22,382 nt of DNA. Source: an uncultured Clostridia bacterium (GTDB lineage: Bacteria > Bacillota > Clostridia > Christensenellales > Borkfalkiaceae). The stretch is from the NCBI GenBank assembly GCA_937915565.1, contig CALDMH010000030.1, forward strand, positions 1-22,382. Reading direction: 5' to 3'. The notes under the pieces were generated by a model, which ran no database searches, was not told where the DNA came from, and saw nothing but the letters and a program-made list of their open reading frames with translations. Each line of letters begins with the position of its first letter. Within the stretch, counting starts at the first letter, position 1. Position numbers and translations under genes: made by a program. Positions 12,900-21,041 of this stretch are shown in pieces.

Positions 12900-15800
12900 A
12901 TGAATTTTCACCTGAAAAAAATTAAAACGATAGCAATCGCTTTGTGCGCTTTTGCGGCGGCGTTAAGCCTGTTTTTCGGCGTAAACGCGTTCAAACCCGA
13001 AAAAGCCGTTGCGGCGGAAGCCGTCGTCGTGCCTAACGCGGATTTTGAAATCGCGGAAGGCGGAAAACCGACGAATTGGGTTACGACGAACACGACGGAA
13101 AGCGGAGTCGTTGCGGACGTGAGATTTTCCCTCGTCGGCGGCGACGAGGCTTATAGCGGCAAGTCGCTTAAAGTCGTAAACAATTCCGGCGGAGATATAA
13201 GGGGCGTTTTAGACAGCGCGTATATCCCCGTAAAGAAGAAAACGACGTATTTGCTTTCGTATTATTACCGTTCGGAGTCCACCACGGCTTCCTCGGCAGT
13301 TTGCGCAAGGCAGTTCAAGTCGAATAAAAACGACACGAGAAACAACGCCTGGAACTGGCTCAACGACGGAACGTTCAAAGGTCAGACGGACGGTTGGCAA
13401 AAAGTGTCGATGATGCTCACAACCGAATCGGACGCTTATTATATTATTATCCGCGTTGATATTTCCGTTACGGGAGAATCGCCCGTTTACTACGATAATT
13501 TCAGCATAGAAGAAATTGAAAACACCGGGTTCAACGCGGGAATGGAGCAGGTTGAAGGTATCGAAGCTCCGCTCGGCTGGACGGTCAGCAATCTGCGTGA
13601 ATTTTCCTTCGATAAAGAAGTTTATTACGACGGAAAAACCTCCGCGCATATCGTAAGAAACAATTTCCTCACGGATTTCACTATGACGTCCACCGCAACT
13701 TTGCCCGTGCGCGCCGCGGCTTATTACGACGTGGGTTACCGCATTAAATCGCAGAATTCCAACGGCGTAAAAGCAACCGTAACGGCTAACTTCCGCAATT
13801 CTTACGGTTCGCTCACGAAGTCGCTCGTAAGTTCTTACGTTTATTTGAAGAGCGGCGAGGGCTTGTCCGATTGGACGGACGTCTGGCTTCGTTATATCGC
13901 GCCCACGGGTTCGACGCAGGTGGGAATCACCATAACCGTAGGCAAAGGCGCGGCCGATTGTTATATTGACGGCGTGTTCTGCAAAGAATCCGGCGACGTG
14001 GTTTACACGGAGAAGTTTGAAAGCATTTCCGATAGCGGGCTTCCGGACGGATTTATCGGCGAAGCGGGAACGTTCACGGACGGAAAGCTCGTTCTCGGCG
14101 AGAAAAAACAGGCTTCCGTAATCGTCGACACGATGTTTTATTCTATGGGTTATACGATGACTGGTAAGGCCGTGACCGACGGAAACGCAAAGCCCGTCGT
14201 AGAGCTTAACTGGCTCGATTATAACGGCAAAAACGTCGGCACGAAAAAGATGGACGTGAAAATAGAGAACGGCGAATTCCTTCTCGAATTCACGATGCCT
14301 AAGGCGACGACGTGCGAGCTCGTTTATAAAAACGAGGGAAGCGGAACGGTTTCCTTCGACGATATTAAAATAGAGAAAACTTTCGACCCGAACTCCGCCG
14401 GTTCCGGCTGGGAAGGCAAATGGATTTGCTATCCTTACACGGACGTGGGCGGCAGCGACGTGCAGTATAGATTCGCGTATTATCGTAAGGCGTTCAACCT
14501 CACGGAAAAACCGGTTTCGGCTAAAATTCAGTTCACCGGCGACGACGTAATCACCGCTTTCGTAAACGGCCACGAACTCGAAGACCCCGATAAAGAAACC
14601 TGGGCTTCGGTGCTTTTGACGGATATTGCGGAATATTTAAACGTCGGCGACAATATCCTCGCGTTCAGGGTTAAAAACGAAACCTCCGTAGGCGGACTTC
14701 TTTTCGACCTCGAACTCGTTTTCGGCAGCGGAAAGAAGATGAGAGTCGTTTCCGATAAAACGGTCGTCTCGCGTGACGGCGGCGCAGCTCAAACTAACAG
14801 CAACGAAAACCCGAACGAAGCCGCTCTCGGCGACTGGACGGCGTTATCTTACGACGAAACGGGTTGGAGCAAGGAAAGTTACGTTCACGGCGCGCCTCCG
14901 TGCCAGCCGTGGGGCGAAATACTTTATAAAAAGAGCGGCGACGTAGTCGCTTCCGTAACCGTTCTCGGCGTGGAAGTGCCGGAAAAAGCCGTTGCAAACG
15001 AGAAATTCACGTTCTCGATTCGCGTAAGAGCGGAAAACGAAACGGAAGATAACGTTTCGTTCAAACTCAATTTCAGAAACAGATACGTTGCCGACGAGGA
15101 CGAAGTAATCGAGGCTTGGCTCACTCCCTTGCTCGTTTCGGGCGTAAACGCCGCGGAATGGAAGAAAGGCGAGGAGTACGTTCTTAAATTTGAAGTGGAC
15201 GTTCCCGATTATCTCGAAAGCGACGACTATATGTTGCAGTTCGATTCAAGCGATTTCGCGCTCGAAAACGTCGAATACGACGGCAATATTCTCCGCGGAC
15301 ATTACTTCACGCTCGTCATCGGCGAACAAAAACTCACCGAGAGCCGAGTCGTTAAGGAAAACGGCAGAGTTCAGCTTTTGATAAACGGGGAAAAGGTTGC
15401 GCCGATGATGTATCTCCGCGAGCAGAAAACCGTTTTCAAAACCGAATACGCAAGCGGAATGTACGGTGCGGACGTAAACCTTATGTGTCTTCCCAACTGC
15501 CGCGTAGACAATATGAATTCGTCCGGCTCTATGTGGCTGGGCTACGGGAAATACGATTTTTCGAGCCTTGACGGCGTGGTTTACGAAACTCTTCAAGGCG
15601 CGCCCGGGGCAAAACTTATGCTTATGCTGGACGCCGACCCGCCGACCTGGTGGCTTAAAGCAAATCCCGACGCTTATTCCGTGGACAGCACGGGCAAAAA
15701 GACCGACGTCAGCTTCGCTTCCGAGAAGTGGAGAGAAGATATGGGCGTGTTCTATCAGGCTCTTTTAAAACACGTTCTGGCCCAGCCTTACGCAGGGCAT

Positions 15801-17627
15801 ATCTTCGCGGTTAAAATCGGCGCGGGCGCAACGTTTGAATGGCAATATTACGGGCAAACGCTCGATACCTGCGCGGATTTCGGCGCAGATTCCCTTAAAG
15901 GCTTCCGCAAATGGCTTAAAGAAAAATACGTTACGGAAGCGGCTTTGAGAAACGCTTGGGGCAAATCCGACGTGACCTTTGAAAACGCCGCTATTCCCAC
16001 GATGCAAGAAAGAAGAGCGTCTTCTTACGAAACTCTTCTCGACGGTAAGTCGCAGAGGAACGTCATCGACTTCCACTCGTTTATGTGCGACGCGACGACG
16101 GACAGTATCCTTTATTTCTCGCGTATAGTTAAGGAAGCGACGGACGGAAAGTGGATTGTCGGAACTTACAACGGATATATCACTCCCGCTTTAACTTACG
16201 AATCCGCAGGACTTGTGAACGCTTCGTTTTCGAGAATTCTCGCTTCAAGTTACGTAGATTTCCTTTGTTCGCCCATTTGTTACGACGAAAGGCAGCTCGG
16301 AATGAGTGCGTCGTATATGATGATGGTGGACACCGTTATTGCGGCGGGCAAGCTCCCGATAATCGAGTGCGACAGCCGTACCGTATATCATTCGTCTAAA
16401 ACGACCGAGCCTTCGCTTCTTGGCGAATGGGGCAAAACCTACACGTTAAAGAATACCATAGAGGCTTTGAAGCGTGATTTCGCCAATATGATGATAAAGG
16501 GCGCGGGACTCTGGTGGTACGATATGTACGGCGGCTGGTTCAACGACCCGGAAATTTATTCGATGTTCAAAACCGCAAACGCGGAATGGAACAGAGCGAT
16601 TAACAAAGAGATTAAGAGCAGTTCGAGAATAGCTTTCGTCGTCGGCGACGACATTGCGACGACGCTTGCATATTCGTTCGACGGAACTTATCATTATCTG
16701 TATCAGGCTCTTTATTCGCAAAAGGAAAGCCTTGCGCACATCGGCGCGCCTTACGATATGCTTTACCTTTCGGACGTTGAGGACGGGCTTGACAGAGATT
16801 ACGACGTGTACCTCATCGTTGCGATGAACGTCACCGCGGCGCAAAGAGAGGGAATAAACAAACATCTCAAAAAGAACGGTAAAACCATTATTTGGGTAGG
16901 AGCTCCCGGGATTTACGGCGAGGACGGCTCTATGACTGCGGAAAACGTTTCCGCGCTCACGGGCATAAACCTTAAATTCGCACCCGTAAGCAACTACGGA
17001 ATAACGATGGTTGAAACCGAAACGTTCACGAAGGGGCTTGGCGGAAAGGTTTTTGGCAACCTCGGCTCGTCAAAAGTTAAACCTATGCTTTACGTCGAAG
17101 ACGACGGAGCGGAGCAACTCGGCACGATTTACAACAGTACTCGCACGGGACTCGCGGTTAAACCCGTCGAATCGAGCGACGGAGGATATTATTTCTCGAT
17201 TTATTCGGCCGTAGGTAATATTCCCGCGGAGTTTATCGCAAACGTTCTCGATTTCTACGGCGTAAATCTTCTCGACGGCGACGACGTCGTGTTCAGAAAC
17301 GACGGTTACGTTTCCATCGCTTCGCCTTACGGCGGAAAGCACACCGTGAAGTTTGACGAATACGTCGACGTTTACGACGTGTTCAAGGGCGAATACGTAG
17401 CCAAAAACGTCAAGGAAATCGAAATAGAAACGGAAGCGGGCAAAACGATTCTTTACAGAACGGAAAAGCATTCCGACGCGACGGACCCCACCGATTCCAC
17501 GGATTCGTCAGGCGGTTCTTCCTGCAAAAAAGGCTGCAATTCTTCGGCTAACGGAGCTTCCGCGCTTTGCGGCTTGCTCGTTGCGGCGGTCACGGTAACC
17601 TTGCTTTTGAAACGAAAAGGCAAATAA
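12900..17627 (+). CDS. Secreted multidomain GH42-like glycoside hydrolase with Cys-motif C-terminal anchor
   Basis: A 1575-aa extracellular enzyme. A signal peptide (about residues 1-38, ending AVAAEA) precedes two or three CBM-like jelly rolls (about 40-195, 210-360, 370-495). A sandwich like those at the N-terminus of GH2/GH78 enzymes follows (505-640; KWICYPYTD, AFVNGHELEDP), and after about 690 an Ig-like region. The catalytic barrel spans about 840-1270 (GFRKWLKEKYVTEAALRNAWG is typical of GH42). Candidate catalytic acids are E980 (GATFEWQYYG) and E1156 (PIIECDSRT). A Rossmann-like domain follows (about 1275-1420; SRIAFVVGDD, KTIIWVGAPGIYG), as in the GH42 trimerisation domain. The tail has SSCKKGCNSS (Cys 1542 and 1546), a hydrophobic helix and KRKGK. 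The AGAGGAG at 12884-12890 supports the start. Family members remove beta-galactose and related sugars; this one is divergent, so its substrate is uncertain. Confidence 0.8.
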   Translation: MNFHLKKIKTIAIALCAFAAALSLFFGVNAFKPEKAVAAEAVVVPNADFEIAEGGKPTNWVTTNTTESGVVADVRFSLVGGDEAYSGKSLKVVNNSGGDIRGVLDSAYIPVKKKTTYLLSYYYRSESTTASSAVCARQFKSNKNDTRNNAWNWLNDGTFKGQTDGWQKVSMMLTTESDAYYIIIRVDISVTGESPVYYDNFSIEEIENTGFNAGMEQVEGIEAPLGWTVSNLREFSFDKEVYYDGKTSAHIVRNNFLTDFTMTSTATLPVRAAAYYDVGYRIKSQNSNGVKATVTANFRNSYGSLTKSLVSSYVYLKSGEGLSDWTDVWLRYIAPTGSTQVGITITVGKGAADCYIDGVFCKESGDVVYTEKFESISDSGLPDGFIGEAGTFTDGKLVLGEKKQASVIVDTMFYSMGYTMTGKAVTDGNAKPVVELNWLDYNGKNVGTKKMDVKIENGEFLLEFTMPKATTCELVYKNEGSGTVSFDDIKIEKTFDPNSAGSGWEGKWICYPYTDVGGSDVQYRFAYYRKAFNLTEKPVSAKIQFTGDDVITAFVNGHELEDPDKETWASVLLTDIAEYLNVGDNILAFRVKNETSVGGLLFDLELVFGSGKKMRVVSDKTVVSRDGGAAQTNSNENPNEAALGDWTALSYDETGWSKESYVHGAPPCQPWGEILYKKSGDVVASVTVLGVEVPEKAVANEKFTFSIRVRAENETEDNVSFKLNFRNRYVADEDEVIEAWLTPLLVSGVNAAEWKKGEEYVLKFEVDVPDYLESDDYMLQFDSSDFALENVEYDGNILRGHYFTLVIGEQKLTESRVVKENGRVQLLINGEKVAPMMYLREQKTVFKTEYASGMYGADVNLMCLPNCRVDNMNSSGSMWLGYGKYDFSSLDGVVYETLQGAPGAKLMLMLDADPPTWWLKANPDAYSVDSTGKKTDVSFASEKWREDMGVFYQALLKHVLAQPYAGHIFAVKIGAGATFEWQYYGQTLDTCADFGADSLKGFRKWLKEKYVTEAALRNAWGKSDVTFENAAIPTMQERRASSYETLLDGKSQRNVIDFHSFMCDATTDSILYFSRIVKEATDGKWIVGTYNGYITPALTYESAGLVNASFSRILASSYVDFLCSPICYDERQLGMSASYMMMVDTVIAAGKLPIIECDSRTVYHSSKTTEPSLLGEWGKTYTLKNTIEALKRDFANMMIKGAGLWWYDMYGGWFNDPEIYSMFKTANAEWNRAINKEIKSSSRIAFVVGDDIATTLAYSFDGTYHYLYQALYSQKESLAHIGAPYDMLYLSDVEDGLDRDYDVYLIVAMNVTAAQREGINKHLKKNGKTIIWVGAPGIYGEDGSMTAENVSALTGINLKFAPVSNYGITMVETETFTKGLGGKVFGNLGSSKVKPMLYVEDDGAEQLGTIYNSTRTGLAVKPVESSDGGYYFSIYSAVGNIPAEFIANVLDFYGVNLLDGDDVVFRNDGYVSIASPYGGKHTVKFDEYVDVYDVFKGEYVAKNVKEIEIETEAGKTILYRTEKHSDATDPTDSTDSSGGSSCKKGCNSSANGASALCGLLVAAVTVTLLLKRKGK

Positions 17628-17663
17628 GCGAAAAAAGAAAAGCAAATAAAAACAGGCTTTATA

Positions 17664-17709
17664 GCCGCGCGAAATCAAAAATCGTTGCCGATTTTTGATT
17701 TCGCGCGGC
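17664..17709 (+). other. 21-bp perfect stem-loop, first of three between glycosidase and binding-protein genes
   Basis: Positions 17664-17684 pair perfectly with 17689-17709 around a TTGC loop. No T run follows, so it is more likely an mRNA-stability or processing element than a terminator. Two further hairpins follow at once (17713-17738 and 17737-17753). Confidence 0.7.
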
Positions 17710-17712
17710 GAC

Positions 17713-17753
17713 GGAAAAAGGGGCGCGCCCCTTTTTCCCCGCATACTGCGGGG
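17713..17753 (+). terminator. Palindrome with T run, plus small hairpin, upstream of the binding-protein gene
   Basis: A 26-bp perfect palindrome (17713-17738) has a GGGGCGCGCCCC core followed by TTTTT, the form of an intrinsic (and symmetric) terminator. CCCCGCA and TGCGGGG (17737-17743 with 17747-17753) then form a third stem. No promoter is visible between here and the start codon at 17794, so termination must be partial if the downstream genes belong to the same transcript. Confidence 0.5.
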
Positions 17754-17793
17754 AAAATAAACTTAAAAGAAAAAAATAAAAAAGGAGAAAAAA

Positions 17794-19146
17794 ATGGCTA
17801 AACTCAAAAAATTACTTATCGGAGCTCTTGCTCTTTGCTTAACGTTAAGCGCGGCCGCTTGCGGCGGCACTCCGAGCGGAAGTTCGGTGGAATCGACGGG
17901 CGGTTCTACCGGCGGTTCGAGCGGTTCGACGGGAGAAAAGAAGGAATTCGTTCTTCAAATTTATTCCGGCGGTTACGGCTCCGAAATGTGGAATTACGTT
18001 TTGAAAAAATTCGTAAAGGAACACCCCGAATATAACGTCGTTTCTCACATCAGCAACACCGTAAACGACGCGTTCAAAAACCGTTGGATGGAAGGCAATC
18101 CTCCCGATTTCGTATTCCTTGACGGTAACGACATAAAGAAGACTACCTGGCTTGAAGAAGGGCTTTTGTACGATATGACGGACTGGCTCAAAACCGCCAC
18201 GGTTTACGGTTCTGACGAGAAAATATCCGATAAAATCAATATGGATTACGCTTTCAGATACACCGAAGAAGACGGCAACGAAATTATTTACGGAATGCCG
18301 CTCGTAGTCAGCTCTTACGGTATGTGGTACGACGAAACGTATTTCAACGAAAAGAAATACACCGTTCCCACGAATTACGACGAGCTCGTTTCCTGGACGC
18401 AGAAGAACGCGACCAAAGACGTTCCTTCGCTCATTTACCCCGGCGTTTACTCGGGCTATCTCGTTCAGGGCTTGATTCTTCCCGCTTTGGCGGAAGTCGG
18501 CGACGAATTCTATAAAAAGGTAGAAACCGCGTCCGACCCCGAAGTTTACGTTTCGGCAGAGTTCAAAACGGTTATGAATCGTTTTGCGGATTACGTTAAA
18601 ATGACCAACGCAGTTGCTTCCTGCGCTTCGATGGACCACATTCTTTCTCAACAGGAATGGCTCAACCATAAAGCCGCTTTCATTCCCAACGGTTTGTGGC
18701 TCAGAAAAGAAATGGCGCAGAGAAAGGAAATTCCCGAAGGTTTCGAGATGAGATACACTCCTTCGCCACTCGTAAAACAGCAGCAAATCATCTTGTCCTC
18801 CGCGGTTACGTTCGGCATTGCCAAGCAGGCTAAAAACCGCGAGGCGGCTCTCGAATTTGCAAGATACCTCTATCAGGACGACGTTATAAAGGAATTCGTT
18901 AAGCAGTCCGATTCTCCGTCGGTTGCCAAAAACGTAAATCTCGACGGCGTTGAAATTTCCGACGTTTTGAAATATACTCAAAGCGTTCTTAGCAACGAAA
19001 ATTATAAAATCGTTATGCACACGGGTAGTTGGGGCGGCGTAGACACCGTTTTCAACGACGGAGTAAACTCGATTATCGCAGATGAAAAGACCGTTGACGA
19101 AGTGTGCGAAGAGCTTCGTAAAGTAGCGGCAAAACAACTTTCGTAA
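17794..19146 (+). CDS. ABC transporter sugar-binding lipoprotein
   Basis: This 450-aa protein is the size of family 1 extracellular solute-binding proteins for oligosaccharides. The N-terminus is a lipoprotein signal (KLKKLLIGALALCLTLSAAAC) with the lipid-bearing Cys at residue 23. A Gly/Ser/Thr linker follows. The mature part begins KEFVLQIYSGGYGSEMWNYV and carries family features: PPDFVFLDGNDI (about 106-117), YGMPLVVSSYGMWYDETYF and, late, FARYLYQDDVIKEFV. The AAAGGAG ribosome binding site is well placed. It delivers sugar to the two permeases encoded next. The ligand is not identifiable. A strong hairpin follows its stop codon. Confidence 0.93.
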   Translation: MAKLKKLLIGALALCLTLSAAACGGTPSGSSVESTGGSTGGSSGSTGEKKEFVLQIYSGGYGSEMWNYVLKKFVKEHPEYNVVSHISNTVNDAFKNRWMEGNPPDFVFLDGNDIKKTTWLEEGLLYDMTDWLKTATVYGSDEKISDKINMDYAFRYTEEDGNEIIYGMPLVVSSYGMWYDETYFNEKKYTVPTNYDELVSWTQKNATKDVPSLIYPGVYSGYLVQGLILPALAEVGDEFYKKVETASDPEVYVSAEFKTVMNRFADYVKMTNAVASCASMDHILSQQEWLNHKAAFIPNGLWLRKEMAQRKEIPEGFEMRYTPSPLVKQQQIILSSAVTFGIAKQAKNREAALEFARYLYQDDVIKEFVKQSDSPSVAKNVNLDGVEISDVLKYTQSVLSNENYKIVMHTGSWGGVDTVFNDGVNSIIADEKTVDEVCEELRKVAAKQLS

Positions 19147-19163
19147 AAAAATTAAGGATTAAA

Positions 19164-19200
19164 CCGCGGGCGACGGACGAAAATCGTCCGTCGCCCGCGG
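19164..19200 (+). other. 17-bp intercistronic stem-loop between binding-protein and permease genes
   Basis: CCGCGGGCGACGGACGA (19164-19180) pairs exactly with 19184-19200 around an AAA loop, with no T run after it. Such structures behind a binding-protein gene (as with the malE-malF REP sequences of E. coli) are known to protect the upstream mRNA, giving more binding protein than permease. The same role is inferred here. Confidence 0.7.
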
Positions 19201-19227
19201 AGAAATACAACGAGCAGGGAGCGACGT

Positions 19228-20151
19228 ATGAAGTCGAAAACCTTTAAAAGAAGAATAAACAGTAATATGACGCCGTCGAAATGGATATTTTTCGCGGTGA
19301 CTTGCGGCGTAGTTCTCGCGCTTTATATAACGTTTTGCGTAGTGCCTATCTTCCAGTCGGTTAAAATGAGCTTTTACGACTGGAAAGGCGGCACGAAAAT
19401 GAAATATATAAAGTGGGATAATTACATCGAGGTGTTTAGCGACAAAATTTTCTGGAAAGCGCTTAAAAACGACCTTATTATCACGCTTATAAAAGAGGTC
19501 GTAATTTGTTTTCTCACCGTTTTGTTTGCGGTTACGCTCACGAGATTCCGTATAAAAACGGGCGAAGCAACGTTTTATAAATTCGTATTTTACGTTCCGA
19601 ACGTGCTTTCCACGGTAATAATTGGCGCGCTCTGGAAGTTCGTTTTCACTTCCGGAAGTTCGGGGCTTGTCAATATGTTCATTTCTCTTTTCAAGGAAGG
19701 GTTTAATCTCGATTGGCTTGCGGTTCATCCGCTCGGCGTAATAGGGTTCGTGGCAAGTTGGTGCGGCGTGGGGCTTTTTATGCTCACGATGATTGCTTCC
19801 ATTCAGCAAATCCCCGGTGAACTTTACGAGGCCGCGAGGATTGACGGCGCGGGCGAAATGACTCAACTTAAATATATAACTATGCCCGCCGTCTGGCTTC
19901 AACTTACGTTTATGGTCGTTTCCATATTGTATCAATCGCTCGGCGGAAACTTCGGGCTTGTAAACGTTTTCCTTCCCAACGGCGGAACTAACGGAAACGC
20001 TATGGTTATGGGACTTTACGTTTATAAGTACGGCGACGGGGAATCGAGGCTTGGTTTTTCTTATGCGTCGTCGCTCGTTATGCTCGTCATCACCTGCGCA
20101 ATTTCGCTTTCCGTTAAATTTGCAATGAACAAAGTGGGAGATTTGATATGA
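19228..20151 (+). CDS. ABC sugar transporter permease, MalF/UgpA type
   Basis: This 307-aa inner-membrane subunit has six hydrophobic segments (first at about residues 18-42: WIFFAVTCGVVLALYITF). The cytoplasmic EAA loop, contact site for the ATPase, reads EAARIDGAGEMTQL from residue 201, with TMPAV shortly after. The order binding protein, MalF-like, MalG-like is standard for carbohydrate uptake family 1. A GGGAG ribosome binding site precedes ATG. Its stop overlaps the next start by four bases. No ATPase gene is seen in the window, so a shared MsmK/UgpC-type ATPase encoded elsewhere is the likely partner. Confidence 0.95.
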   Translation: MKSKTFKRRINSNMTPSKWIFFAVTCGVVLALYITFCVVPIFQSVKMSFYDWKGGTKMKYIKWDNYIEVFSDKIFWKALKNDLIITLIKEVVICFLTVLFAVTLTRFRIKTGEATFYKFVFYVPNVLSTVIIGALWKFVFTSGSSGLVNMFISLFKEGFNLDWLAVHPLGVIGFVASWCGVGLFMLTMIASIQQIPGELYEAARIDGAGEMTQLKYITMPAVWLQLTFMVVSILYQSLGGNFGLVNVFLPNGGTNGNAMVMGLYVYKYGDGESRLGFSYASSLVMLVITCAISLSVKFAMNKVGDLI

Positions 20152-21038
20152 GAAACGAGCTTAAAACCGAAAACAAAAAGAATCGCGTGGAAGAGCCTGC
20201 TCTCACCGTAACGAGAAATATCGTCAGAATTTTTCTTATCGTTTGGGCCATTTTGATTATTTTCCCGCTTTTGTGGGCTTTGATGAGTTCGCTTAAAACG
20301 AGCGCGGAGTTTATGAAAAGCGCTTGGGCTTTGCCGAAAAAATTGCAATGGGTGAACTACGCAACGGCGTGGGAAAAAGCTAACTTCTCGCAATATTTTT
20401 TAAACAGTCTTTTTTTAAGCGTAGGCACGGTCATTCTTACTATCGCGTTTACAACGGCTTCGGCTTACGTCGTAGGTAAATTCAAGCACCCCGTCATAAA
20501 ATCCGTCGAGATTTTTTATTCGATTTTTATGATGGTGCCGCAAATGCTTTTGCTCCTTCCGCTTTATCAGTTTTTGAGAAAACTCTCTATGGTCGGAACG
20601 GACAGCGCAAACGTACTTTTCACGCTTATGCTCGTAAACGCGTTGCAGGGCGTGCCGTTTTACGTTTTTCTGACTACGCCTTTCGTAAGAAGCTTGAACG
20701 ATTCCGTTCTCGAAGCTGCCGAAATCGACGGCGCAAACCAATTTCAGGCTTTTATAACGCTTATCGTTCCGATGATTGTTCCCGCTATCTTTATGGTCGG
20801 GCTTTTGAGTTTCGTAGGAATTTGGAACGAGTACGTTATGAGCATAACTTACATTAAAAATCCGAAATATTACACGTTGTCTACGGGTATCAACAACTTA
20901 ATAACTAACAATCAGTACGGTTACGACGTTAAGTTTGCCGCGCTTATGATAGCGATGCTCCCCATTTTAATCGTGTACGCAATCTTCCAGAAACCGCTTC
21001 AAAACGGACTTTCTTCGTCCGACGGCGTAAAGGGCTGA
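20148..21038 (+). CDS. ABC sugar transporter permease, MalG/UgpE type
   Basis: This 296-aa partner permease starts inside the stop of the previous gene (ATGA overlap), ensuring equal synthesis. Six membrane segments are visible. The EAA loop EAAEIDGANQFQAF starts at residue 189 and is followed by VPMIVPAI. The C-terminus KPLQNGLSSSDGVKG matches the 'QKyfvkGltaGavKG' ending common to MalG-like proteins. The next gene begins three bases after its stop. Confidence 0.95.
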   Translation: MRNELKTENKKNRVEEPALTVTRNIVRIFLIVWAILIIFPLLWALMSSLKTSAEFMKSAWALPKKLQWVNYATAWEKANFSQYFLNSLFLSVGTVILTIAFTTASAYVVGKFKHPVIKSVEIFYSIFMMVPQMLLLLPLYQFLRKLSMVGTDSANVLFTLMLVNALQGVPFYVFLTTPFVRSLNDSVLEAAEIDGANQFQAFITLIVPMIVPAIFMVGLLSFVGIWNEYVMSITYIKNPKYYTLSTGINNLITNNQYGYDVKFAALMIAMLPILIVYAIFQKPLQNGLSSSDGVKG

Positions 21039-21041
21039 CAT

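Noticed and set aside
13209..14573. A 454-codon open frame antisense to the GH42-like gene
   Set aside because: It is the mirror of a real gene with biased codon use. It has no ribosome binding site, no signal or domain pattern, and is rich in Arg/Val/His as expected for a shadow frame. The same applies to long antisense frames at 1285-2256, 2915-3889, 11722-12771 and 17845-19137.
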